This document shows, piece after piece, positions 1 to 16,740 of a stretch of DNA of 64,000 bases. Where the stretch lies: the NCBI GenBank assembly GCA_949152475.1, contig OX424564.1, positions 27,030,165 to 27,094,164 of the forward strand. Direction: 5' to 3'. The first letter of the stretch is position 1; the number at the start of each line of letters is the position of its first letter. The stretch is from Terebella lapidaria (taxonomy: Eukaryota > Annelida > Polychaeta > Terebellida > Terebellidae). The notes under the pieces are model-generated. The model had not been told where the DNA came from. It saw only the letters and a list, made by a program, of their open reading frames with translations, and did no database searches. A program made the position numbers and the translations under genes.

Positions 1-720
1 ATTAAATTTGTGTTTGATTGCTGTATTCAATGTGCATTTGTATTTAGGGAAATATTTATTAAACCATATCAAAACAGATTGTCTTATGGTAACTGTTTGT
101 GGACGCAGGGTTCAGCCATGAAGGTTTTTTTTATAAACTGAATTTGTTGATTTATAGACAACATTTTGATATTAATTCATTCAGTATTTTGCAAATCTGT
201 TTCTTCTAAATAAGCCAAGATCAACTGATAATAAGTCAGAATTACTAATGCAATCATTGACAATTAATTCAAACTATTTCAATCCAATGTTCTATTTTCT
301 TCCTTTGAATTATATCTGAAAACAATACCTTTTCTCTCCCTGCGATTTTATTCACCAATTTGGAATTCACTTCTTCAAGACTGAATGTTCACCAAACTTT
401 CAGTAATGGATTTGCTTTGAACTGTTGTCATACGATCATGTGCATGGAATGATGCCAGTTGAGATTTAAATTTGGAGACCACTTTTATTGTACATGTACA
501 TTATGAATCAACAAAACTGCCTGTTTCAATGTTTTACTGAACAATATTTATCAAATAATACAAAGTACAAAGTACAAACTAATAGCATGAGTGGAATTTA
601 AATGCAACTGGAACGTATATTTATACTTTTGGTCTACATCTTCAATATGTCCAATATATTCGTTTGTATAAAAAACATTTCACTAACACTAGAAGCTTTG
701 ACACAACAATAGACTGACAG
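1..720. other. AT-rich stretch without a recognisable gene
   Basis: No open frame of note and no family resemblance on either strand. The stretch is AT-rich with scattered AATAAA-like strings. It lies downstream of the PHF14-like gene, and any missing 3' exons of PHF14 or NOP9 (both minus strand) would have to lie here or beyond the left edge. I could not identify any. Confidence 0.5.
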
Positions 721-888
721 TGATATATATATACTGGTACTACGTGTATATATATATTTATTACATGGACACGGAGTGTATTGATGCAGTTGAAGGTGAT
801 TTTTTCATTGTATATTCATAATATGAATCAGCAAATATACAGCACGCAATGCCAATATCCACTACAAGTGGGCCTACAACAACAAGAA

Positions 889-1222
889 CTAGCCATGGAG
901 GTGGAGACTGTGCCGATATCCGGATATCGGCACAGGTATCGGATATAGGCATGGGTAAGAAACTACAAAGTGTAGGATGAGCAATGCAGGATATCCGGAT
1001 ATTGGCACAGGTTGCATCAAAACGTCATGACGTTCTGTATCCATGGATTTCCTAACGACGGTCTGATGCCATGTAATAAATAGGTTACATGATGGGGTAT
1101 CGGATATCGGCACATGTATGGACACTCGTTTGTTGGACATCAGCACTCGGCTAAAGCCTCGTGCCGATATCCACAAACTCTTGTCCATACATGTGCCGAT
1201 ATCCGATACCCCATCATATAAC

Positions 1223-1223
<1 letters not shown>
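889..1223. repeat. GATATC-rich palindromic repeat cluster
   Basis: The motif TGCCGATATCCG and its reverse complement recur many times. A long imperfect hairpin has arms near 1070-1122 and 1183-1223: about 42 bp pair with a single mismatch, and the inner part is more degenerate. A shorter palindrome sits at about 909-925. This could be a foldback or MITE-like element or a nested pair of them. No target-site duplication was identified. It lies 80 bp past the PHF14 stop codon. Confidence 0.6.

Positions 1224-1225
<2 letters not shown>

Positions 1226-1271
<46 letters not shown>
1226..1271. repeat. (TA)n microsatellite
   Basis: About 23 uninterrupted TA units sit between the palindromic cluster and the 3' end of the PHF14-like gene. 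Confidence 0.95.
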
Positions 1272-1272
<1 letters not shown>

Positions 1273-1301
1273 TGGCGCTATATATCACACTAATAAGTCA
1301 T

Positions 1302-3386
1302 TTATTTCCAACTCTGCAATAGTCCTTTCGTGACTTCACTCCTGCGTCGTTCGTGCATTTTCAGCAGTGTCGGACTGAATTTCATGGGTTCTTTGATTTT
1401 TTCGCGAAGTTTTCGCGGGGCGTTCGGGTCAATATCCGGGTCATCAGAGTCCTCACTCCCGGAACTCGCACATTCTGAACATTGCCAGCCAAAGAGTTTG
1501 GTCTTCTTTGGCATTCGCGTCAGCGGTGGGTCCAAGCACCCCAGATGGTAGTAGTATCGGCAAGTGTCGCAGTGGGCAAGCAGATGTTGATCGTTTGTCT
1601 TGTGGCAAAGATTGCACTGGTGTATAACGCCACCAATGCCACACAATGTAGGCGATCTTTGATTCTTTCGAACCGGAGTTTTTGCGGGCTTCTTGCTTGG
1701 ATTTTTAGGTGCTGTGACTGTGAGTTTCGCTGGACTGAGAATTTCCGGTGTTTTCAGCTTGCGGCCAGCACAACCACTCAGAGCATCCCACAAGCTCTTT
1801 GCGACATCTTGTAAATTTGCGTTAGCTTCCTTTATTTCATTAGTGTCGTGCAAAAGTTTATCGTATTTATTCCTCAGTGCTTTCTCTTGACTCTGGAGCT
1901 TGTCGCGTAGTGATGTTAGTTCCTTGCATCGAGACTTCATGCTTTTCATCCTCTCATTCCGATCAAGAAAGTAGCCAATGAAATCCACGGAGAGAGCTGG
2001 TGGCACATGCCACTTTTTACGAATGTCTTTTTCACTGCTGTGATTTTGTGCTTGTTCAGTAATGCCGAGTAACTCAGCCTTTTTCAGGAGTTTTCTTGTG
2101 GCAAATGGACTAGAAAAGAGCATTCTCGGCATTTTCTCAGGGGGAACCCAATTCGGAGGCCTCGTAGCCAACCCAGCCTGGTACTTTTTCTGATGTCTTT
2201 CCAATTTGCGCTGAACTCTGGCCATTTCTTTAGACTCGCCATTGGCATGGAGCTCCCCTCTCTCTTTCATTCTTGACTGTATGGCCAGAAAGTTCCGTTT
2301 CTTCGCCCGCGCAACAGACTTCTCGGCATGCTGCTTGCAGTAGGCAAAGAATGGGTCTGCAATATCTTCATCTGGAGATGCTTCCGACAGCAAGCCCTCC
2401 TTCTGCGCACAGGTCACATGGAAATAAGTACGACACATTCCTGCATCACATCCGATACACACACCAGTCCTGCTGAAGCGATCATCTTCGCACAACGTAC
2501 AGTCCTTCGCTCCCCACTTAGAATATGGCATTTCAAACAGTGTGACTGGAGTGAGTTTGTCGACATCACCAAATGCAACACCAGGAATGTACAATGCACA
2601 GGCTAGATGCACCCATTTCCCAGCATCCGTTTCCTTGTAAATTCCTCCTGAATTGGGGCAAAGTTCACAGTGTGGCTTGACTCCGGCCTTACAAGCATCA
2701 CAAAACCACGGCTCTGTGCTTGCAGAAGACACGGTACTGGCCACAGATTCCACGTCAGTGATGCCATAGCAACCTTCATGGACGGATATCCCGCAACTGT
2801 CGCATTCAACAATTTCATCGTCATCTTCATTTGAATCGCCAAGGCAAACAGTACATATTGTGATCTTCATGCGTTTGGACGAACCAACTGAACTTGATAC
2901 TGTTTCTTCTGATGGTGCATTGGATAATGCGACTGTATTTGATGGTGTCGCAACATTGAAATCTCCGGTGAATTGACTATTTGAATCCAAACTCACAACC
3001 TCAACGTCCATTGGACTTGCACTGTTCTGTCCATTTTCATCGTCATCATTTGAAGAGCCGCTTTCTTCATCAGAATCAGAGTCACCGTCGTCATCGTCGT
3101 CAACATCATCAGATCCTTCCGACGATTCCCCCTCCGAGTACTCCATTCCTGGATGTGATCCTAACGCTTCCTTCCCATGTTTACCAGATTTTTTCAGTTC
3201 ATAATCACTGTCGTCAGAACTGTCTCCGCCTCCAAAATCCAACTGCAGAAGATGGGGTTGAACCGGTTTGACACGACGCTTGTTTGGATCTCGTCGGAGC
3301 ATCGTCTCATAAAGAAAAGCGACGCTCGTCTCCAGTTCCAGGTCTTGCATCAGTGACGGATCAAAGTCTTCTCCTGCGTCATCCAT
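1302..3386 (-). CDS. PHF14: PHF14-like PHD-finger chromatin reader (single long exon)
   Basis: An uninterrupted 694-residue frame. An acidic, serine-rich stretch (about residues 54-118) is followed by a PHD finger with Cys178 as its first ligand (about 178-236), a linked zinc knuckle and extended PHD (about 240-355), a basic coiled-coil-prone middle, and a further PHD finger (about 590-640). This is the PHF14 arrangement; the PHD-knuckle-ePHD cassette of that family reads the histone H3 tail in the nucleus. Vertebrate PHF14 is spread over many exons and has one more C-terminal PHD finger. Here the frame stops 54 residues after the third finger, with an AATAAA overlapping the stop codon. A possible donor (GGA|GTGAAG) lies about 40 bp before the stop, so a missed 3' exon is possible. 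The start chosen is the first ATG. Identification is strong; completeness of the C terminus is uncertain. Confidence 0.93.
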   Translation of the reverse strand: MDDAGEDFDPSLMQDLELETSVAFLYETMLRRDPNKRRVKPVQPHLLQLDFGGGDSSDDSDYELKKSGKHGKEALGSHPGMEYSEGESSEGSDDVDDDDDGDSDSDEESGSSNDDDENGQNSASPMDVEVVSLDSNSQFTGDFNVATPSNTVALSNAPSEETVSSSVGSSKRMKITICTVCLGDSNEDDDEIVECDSCGISVHEGCYGITDVESVASTVSSASTEPWFCDACKAGVKPHCELCPNSGGIYKETDAGKWVHLACALYIPGVAFGDVDKLTPVTLFEMPYSKWGAKDCTLCEDDRFSRTGVCIGCDAGMCRTYFHVTCAQKEGLLSEASPDEDIADPFFAYCKQHAEKSVARAKKRNFLAIQSRMKERGELHANGESKEMARVQRKLERHQKKYQAGLATRPPNWVPPEKMPRMLFSSPFATRKLLKKAELLGITEQAQNHSSEKDIRKKWHVPPALSVDFIGYFLDRNERMKSMKSRCKELTSLRDKLQSQEKALRNKYDKLLHDTNEIKEANANLQDVAKSLWDALSGCAGRKLKTPEILSPAKLTVTAPKNPSKKPAKTPVRKNQRSPTLCGIGGVIHQCNLCHKTNDQHLLAHCDTCRYYYHLGCLDPPLTRMPKKTKLFGWQCSECASSGSEDSDDPDIDPNAPRKLREKIKEPMKFSPTLLKMHERRRSEVTKGLLQSWK

Positions 3387-3935
3387 TCTGAAACTTTCAG
3401 TAATCAGTTGACTCTGAACGACTGGATTCTACGCTCATAAACTCCTTGTATTAAATGTTGGACAGCATCCGTGAATCAATCCGGCATTGTCAATGTTGTA
3501 GACCTATGCTCCAGCAAGTCAACAGGTCAAACGAGTCAGTCATCATAGTCATCACTGGTCATGGACCGCCCTGGGACCGCCATTGTCACATAAATTACAG
3601 ACATCTAAATGCGTCTTGCAATTTCCCACGCAATTTATGCAAACTGAATACATTGCACGCAAATACTGATGATAATTCGGTCCATAAATATCAACACAGA
3701 CACGATCTTATCATGTCAAAACAAAAACCACATTTTCGCCGACAAAAACCATCGATATTTTACGCAATATGGCGGCCGATCATTGATTTGTAAAATACGG
3801 ACTGCGGTTTCACACAACGCACGGGGCTACCATAAAACATGTTATCATTATGCCAAAATAACAATCGATGTAAATAGCGTAGTAAATGCTGTCATACAGT
3901 AAATTAAATTACTGTCAACAAACTTAGACCTAAAC
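3387..3935 (-). promoter_or_regulatory. Probable PHF14 upstream region
   Basis: Non-coding DNA between the PHF14 start and the MITE next to NOP9 exon 5. I looked for NOP9 3' exons here on the minus strand and found none. It contains a perfect YY1-type motif at 3766-3776 and a second GCCATTG-type core near 3578. The short plus-strand frames here match no family. Confidence 0.45.
3766..3776 (+). promoter_or_regulatory. YY1-type motif AATATGGCGGC
   Basis: Matches the YY1 consensus AANATGGCGGC exactly. It lies 380 bp upstream of the PHF14 ATG. YY1 sites of this form commonly sit close to transcription starts of housekeeping genes. Function here is inferred. Confidence 0.5.
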
Positions 3936-4107
3936 ATAATTTTTATATTCGTTGTGGATATATCTGCTATGTATTATTTGATCATATAGGGTTATTGCAC
4001 AATATGGGGTTTTATGCCCAAGGGCCAAGTCTTTGAGAAGCCCAACGCGAGGGCTTTTTGAAGACTTGGCCCTTAACACATATATCCACAACGAATATAA
4101 ACATTAT
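3936..4107. mobile_element. Small foldback MITE beside NOP9 exon 5
   Basis: Near-perfect terminal inverted repeats of about 27 bp (3936-3962 against 4081-4107, one mismatch) enclose a second inverted pair, AGGGCCAAGTCTT and AAGACTTGGCCCT. Total length is about 172 bp. No transposase and no clear target duplication. It begins 37 bp beyond the NOP9 exon 5 donor. Confidence 0.75.
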
Positions 4108-4143
4108 CTTATTCGTTAAAAAAAGATTATGTTTGGTACACAC

Positions 4144-6275
4144 CTGTTCTGCAGTGCGAGATGATTTGATTAATTTCTGAAGCACAAAGTTTGCAACTGG
4201 ATGAACAGCCATGGCCAAAATTTGAGGTTTCAGCTGATCCAAAATCTCTTCAAACAGCTCCACATTAGCAACACTGATGACCTGCTCCACGCAATGTGAG
4301 GCTATCTCATGCTGAATCAGTGGTGACAACCTGACGAGGGAAATGTATATACTCCAACACATGATATTTCATGTTGATTCAATCCACAGGGATTTGGTGT
4401 AGCTTTCCACATTGAACTGTTCACTTTCCTTTCCACATCGAGGTTCATATTTTCATTAAATAATCAATATCTCATAATTCAAGTTGGATACATGCCATCA
4501 AAAAACATGGTGGGAACATATTTGGTCATAATTTTCTCACCTCATTTTCCCATCTTCTTCATCATCGGTAGTAGGAGTGATAAACATTTCTGTCTTCTCC
4601 ACAAGCTTTTGACAAATATCATGACATGTTGACTTGTCTGTTTCGTGCAAGACAAGTAACATTGTTTGAAGCACTGGGTTGGACAAGTTGTTCTCCAAAT
4701 GATCTGTGGAAAAGGGTAATATATCATATATGTATTATATGACTTAGTATCAGAGATTGAAATTCTGAACTGAAATTCATGTCATTTGGCAAACATTTGA
4801 TTTGCCAAAAAAATATTCAGCACAAAATTTCCACCTGATATTTTCTTGAGTTGTGATATTTTTTCACACATTTCTCGAAGCAGGTGTGCAAACTTTCCAT
4901 TTCTGCAAAGTCTGGTTTCAAGCTCCTTTTTCTGAGGCCCTTGAACACAATGAATCATAAATATAATAACTATACAATGTATTTAGCTTTAATATAGATA
5001 ACATGATTCGCACACAGCGATCTTATATAACAGAACGTACCTTTGGAATGTCGAGCAACACTGCTTCGTATCACCCTGTCAGAAACCTTGGTGCCCCCAA
5101 GCACTTCCAACATCACTCTAACTATGTGACTTGTGTATGTATTCTGCATGTGAAATGCCAAGTTGGACACCAGGAAAGCATACAGTTCCAAAATCAGGTC
5201 ATAGCCTTTGTCTATTGGATCCTGTTCATCCTCCGAATTTGTCTTCTCCAGTGTCAAACTCAACTGTATCAGGAAAGTTTGTGTGACGTGAGATGCAAAT
5301 CTGTCAGTACAGGCAAGTTCCCAGTCCTTCGAGATCGCCAGACCGAAGTGAATGATCTGAGAAAGAGTGGCTTCATGAAGCAGTTGTTCAACAATATTGC
5401 TGACTGTTTGGTTCTGCGACACTTTGAGGGCTTCATCGCATAAGGTGTTGAAAACATTCTTGATGAACAATTCTGAAGAGGAAAAAATACAACCCTGGTA
5501 TATGCAAGAATGAAGGTGTTTAATTAATGTTACCGTATTGGTCCTAATAGTGGCACATGCCCTAATAGTAGAGCATCCCCCTCTTTTCCCCAAAAGTGTT
5601 CGATTTTTGGAACCTTGTAATTCACTTCATATCTTTCTAATGAGGTCTTGAAGTGTTCCAATCTACACATTTATGTTATTTGAATCATAATAAAGGGGAT
5701 TGAAGGCTAATATTCAGTGCTTTTCTTAAATTTGACCTCAAGTTTGACATCATTTTTACGTGTGCTGCTGCAGGATGTCTTGCTTTGGCTCGCCGTGCTA
5801 CTATCAGGACCAATACAGTATTACAAATCAACTTGTGTGTTAAAAAAAAAATCATTTCAAGTTTCCAACTGTATTTAATGAATAAATTTAAATTTGAAAT
5901 CTACTTATTGACTTTCAAAGAAGAAAATAATACATTTAACTAATAGACACTGTTTTCACATGATATAGCCTAGATGCATAAAAACACGCGATCGATCGGC
6001 TATATTGTAAATAAACCGCAGTTCGCATGTAACAAATAGAAAACATAACCACGTGCTCGAAAAGAGCGATATTAGAGAACGTATACATATATTGGGCTAC
6101 CTTTTTCATCTGATTCATCTGAAAATCCATCAGCAAGTGTTTGATTAACTCTTCTGTAGTAGCTCAATGTATTTTCCTCCAGTCTACCAATTCTCCCGTG
6201 CCATTCACCATCATTTTGGTATTTTTTCGATGACTTTCTGTGTTTGTTTTGCTCCATATTGAACGAAGTTAGCAA
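4144..6275 (-). CDS. NOP9: NOP9-like Pumilio-repeat ribosome-biogenesis factor, 5' exons only
   Basis: Five consecutive exons join in frame on the minus strand: 6275-6101 (start ATG 6275 or 6257), 5472-5041, 4939-4835, 4703-4541 and 4330-4144, about 354 codons. All have AG/GT borders. The product has a basic N terminus, then helical Pumilio-like repeats with stretches such as NTYTSHIVRVMLEVLGG, HLENNLSNPVLQTML and AVHPVANFVLQKLIKS, typical of NOP9, a nucleolar protein binding pre-18S rRNA during small-subunit maturation. Vertebrate NOP9 is over 600 residues, so some 250-300 C-terminal residues are missing. Exon 5 ends in phase 0 at a good donor (CAG|GTGTGT), but no following exon is visible before PHF14. 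Reading through instead adds a 38-residue tail partly encoded by the MITE. Family assignment is good; gene completeness is doubtful. Confidence 0.85.
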
Positions 6276-6564
6276 CCATCACATAGCTTGTTGTATAGTT
6301 TCGTATTACATTTTCTCAGGTAAATCTGGGGAAAAAACCCGACTAGAATCAATGGAAAATAATTATATTCCTATATATACTCTACGAACAAAAATACAGC
6401 TTCAATGTATAACATTTCCCGGGTTTATATTTCTATTCGAAAATAAATGTTTCATCTGACCTTGACCTTCGGTGGACGTGAGTCCGGGATTTTCACAGAA
6501 ATTTTGACAAAGTCACCAAAAAAGTGATGTAAGAGTAGTTTACGACGCAATCCTTGGCCAGTAA
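6276..6564. promoter_or_regulatory. Shared head-to-head promoter region NOP9 / AFG3L2
   Basis: Only 289 bp separate the upstream NOP9 ATG (minus) from the AFG3L2 ATG (plus), so the two genes very likely share a bidirectional promoter. No TATA box stands out in either direction. Confidence 0.6.
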
Positions 6565-13275
<6,711 letters not shown>

Positions 13276-14020
13276 TACAGGTTTCTCCATAGACATTTGT
13301 GAACTATAGCCAGCAATCAATAAGCTCACTGTATGGCTTGATTTGTAATCTTTTTGTAGAGGTTCAACCTCAAAGTGCGTGCTCCAAGGTTCAAAATGAA
13401 ATACGGAATATGCCTGGAATTGCTTGAAGTTTTCAACAAGAGCGCATTCTGGATACCTGTATTCAAATATACTTGAAGAGCAGTCGTTTCATTTGCCATA
13501 AATTTATGAGTGTTTTTCATTGCACGCAATATTGTTGAAATTTCCAAAGAATGGAAAAATGTTATTTGCACATGTCAGTAAACCCAAGTGTGACTATGAA
13601 TTGTTCCGTATGTAAAATGTATGCCGAGCAGAGTGAAAGCTGATAAAAATTTGAAACGGTTGTTCGGTTGTCCTATTTTGTTTTTATTCACAAAAATAAC
13701 TTTGTACATCGAGGCAACGAAAAACATGGCTGCAAAAAACATCAACTTCAGATCACCCAAACGAAGAGTTTTCTCGCCCATAAATGTTAAAAAATTGTTG
13801 ACAGAAAACAAAACCTAACATTCAGTCATGGAAGGACCTGAATACCAGTAATCAGATTACCTGCCTGTTGTAACACTTAAATTAAAAATATTCTTCCATA
13901 TTCTAATTACTGGTCGATATTCTGACTACTACTGTTTATTGTACAAAATTGTGTTGACAAAATTCACTGGTATTTGAATGGTCACTGAATTATGATCTTA
14001 TAATAAAAATTTTACAAAAC
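13276..14020 (+). other. Probable AFG3L2 3' UTR with AATAAA at 14002
   Basis: AT-rich sequence after the stop codon. The first convincing AATAAA is at 14002-14007. The antisense frames at 13326-13571 and 13575-13811 resemble nothing I recognise and have no splice context. Confidence 0.4.
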
Positions 14021-14695
14021 ACCCTTGACATAACAGATAGATGTTGTAATACAATGAGATCATTGTGGAACTTTGGCCTCAAATTACTCTCCTGACCAGA
14101 ATTTTCATTATCCCTTAATTTTCGCATCTCACAAAATGATCATAACAATAAATTAGTTCCATATTTTACATTTAATTACAATTGCCTCAGAAAATACATA
14201 TTCACGTGCACTGATACATTTCAGATCCACAGTAAAGATTACAAGTTTACATATAAGGCAAACGGTGAACAGGTTATATTCAGATATATTCTATAGCTAT
14301 ATGCCTATGTTTTCCCTAAGATATGCATTTGGAAACTACAAGTAATAGGAGTGCTGAGAGTCTACTTACTAAGTTGATTAAAAGGAATGCTGCAGAGTGA
14401 ACACAGTTGCAAAGTCCTTGAACACAAGTCTTCGACACCTTGTGAGGATATGAACCATCAATATGAACACTTAGACATGCATACACGTGCCAAAGAAACA
14501 ATTTGTTTGGTCAAACGTTCTAGATCTGTGCGAATACAGGGAAACGTGTACACATGATCGAGTGGTCATTGTGTAAAAAAAAATTATGATTAAAAAATTT
14601 CATTGATGTGTGCAGTGGCATAGTTAGAAATTGTAGACGACAGCAATTCAATAAATGCACACAACACCAGACTCAGCACTCCACAAGGTATCTGG
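14021..14695. other. Intergenic spacer, nothing recognised
   Basis: AT-rich, without extended frames or repeats that I can identify. Confidence 0.4.
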
Positions 14696-15137
14696 TATTT
14701 AAGGTAGTCCGCTCCAAACAGTGAGGGAAGGGGGGTCAAAAGGTTTTTTTAAATAAATACCTGTATCAACATGATCTAGAGCTTCAAAATGATATACATT
14801 TGTACTTTATAGAGTAAATGTTCAGCATCCTAAAACTGAAAAGAAAATAGGGGGTCACCATATCCGTTCGCATGGAAAACACGACGCAAGATGTGAATAT
14901 GGACTAAAAAATATGTGCAAAAATGCCAGAATTTATGTCATTTTAGGTAAATATGTGTGATTTTGATCGAATATGTAGAAGAAACGAGCACGGTGACCCC
15001 CTATTTTCTTTTCAGTATAGGATGCTGATCATTTACTCTATAAAATAATGTCATTTTGAAGAGATAATATTCAAGAAATGACCTTTAAATTTTGACTCTC
15101 CGTTACCTCCATGTTTGTAGCGGACTACGTTAAACAT
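14696..15137. mobile_element. Foldback element (about 440 bp)
   Basis: The outer ends are inverted repeats (TTTAAGGTAGTCCGCTCC against the reverse complement of GTAGCGGACTACGTTAAA). A second, longer inverted pair lies inside: 14814-14865 (with AAAATAGGGGGTCACC) against 14992-15050 (with GGTGACCCCCTATTTT). It has no coding capacity. The general form is a MITE; the superfamily is not assignable. Confidence 0.7.
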
Positions 15138-16670
15138 AAACGAATAGTCTCTGGCATTTTGCACGTAGCATGATCACCATTGAACATCAATACCATATAT
15201 TTATATTATGATTAGTCGTGTATTCTCGTGGCACTATAGATTAGTATTGTAAAAGTTGAAAATGTCGTGACACGATAACTCTGTGGTCCATCAACATTGA
15301 ACCACTAATACATTAATATGAACATGTAATTAAAAATATTTCATAGCCGAGAAATTATGAATTTTAAGTTGACCATAAAATCACTGAACAATTATCAATT
15401 GCATGCACCATTCAAAGTGCAAGCATGGCTTTGTATACAAACTCCTTTTGAGCTTTTACAGAAAAGGCAAGCAGCATTTATAATGGATCACATCTGCACC
15501 GAGATTTACTTCTATTTTTCATCGTGGAAAATATTCTAATATGCTCAAACCCACACGAAGTCAAAATTATGCTCGATTACTGATTAGCCCATTCACGTCA
15601 AAGGTTTGATAGTCATGTAATATGCTTCAACAAAACTTGTCAACCCGTAAGAGAAACAACTGCACTTTGCATTTTGTTTTTGCCAGGATATAAGTTGGGT
15701 AAATATACATACTATTGTCATGTTTTTGGTCAGTGATACGTTTTTCCAATAGAGGGATGAACACAATTTTCAGAATATATTTTGTAATACCAATGAAGAG
15801 ATTCACTGAAGACAGGTTCCAACAATAATTGTCATGGATACCGAAATAGTTCAACCATATTTTTCTTGTCAAATATATGTGTTCAGATAATATAACATAC
15901 CGATACAAGGTACATGAGTTTACATATGGGACGAAATAATACAACTGGACAAGCACAGGGTTCATAACATGACAATTACACGAAATACAGAATACAAGAA
16001 ATACATTTGCAAAAATATAATTGCAGAAAAAGAAGTATACATGCATTTGTACAATGGCTCCGACACTCAATTAAAATGCTATGTTTCGACGTGCACAACC
16101 ACGCACATGGGCAACAAATGAACTGAGCATTGTCTTTGACCTTACATCATCTGAGCAAAAATGGTCAGTCATCGTACGTTTTCAAATCAAAGTACATTGA
16201 ACATATGAAATGCTCGAAAAATATACGGTGTGTAATTTGCTGTTCGAAGCATTATGCATGCTTTTAAGTGGCTCATATGATCACTAACAGACTAGTTTTC
16301 ACTATTTCAATACTTCACAATAATTGAAGCTCACTCAAAACTAATAGATGTACATTTGACACACATTCATTTGCAGGTAAATGAGAGACAAAGTATACAA
16401 GAATTTTGTCTCAATTTTCAATGTTGTTCTTCTTTTCAGTGTTGTAATTTCGTTACCTGTATTTGGGTCTTTTCATGCCCACACACAGTGATCACAGGAC
16501 ACCTTCTTCATGAGAATAATTCTTCAGAAATGTCACAGTATCTCCATTTTTTTCCCCAGGGGAATATTAATGACAGACGGGTTTTAAAATCATCACAAAG
16601 ATAGCAAATGGAATGTTGTTTCATTGCTTTCCATTGCTGTCTATTGTTGGTCATTTACTCACAAAAAAAA
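15138..16670. other. Intergenic spacer, nothing recognised
   Basis: AT-rich DNA. The longest frame (15627-16070 minus, 147 codons) is hydrophobic and low in complexity, without family resemblance or splice context, and is probably chance. Confidence 0.4.
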
Positions 16671-16740
16671 CTAGACGTCAAGGCCTAAAGATGCCTTGGA
16701 GGCATTTCGGTGTGATGATTAATTTATAATATATACTAGA

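Noticed and set aside
13326..13811. Antisense frames in the AFG3L2 3' region
   Set aside because: Short, AT-rich, without family resemblance or splice partners.
15627..16070. 147-codon hydrophobic minus-strand frame
   Set aside because: Low-complexity Tyr/Phe/Ile composition expected from AT-rich DNA; no recognisable domain.
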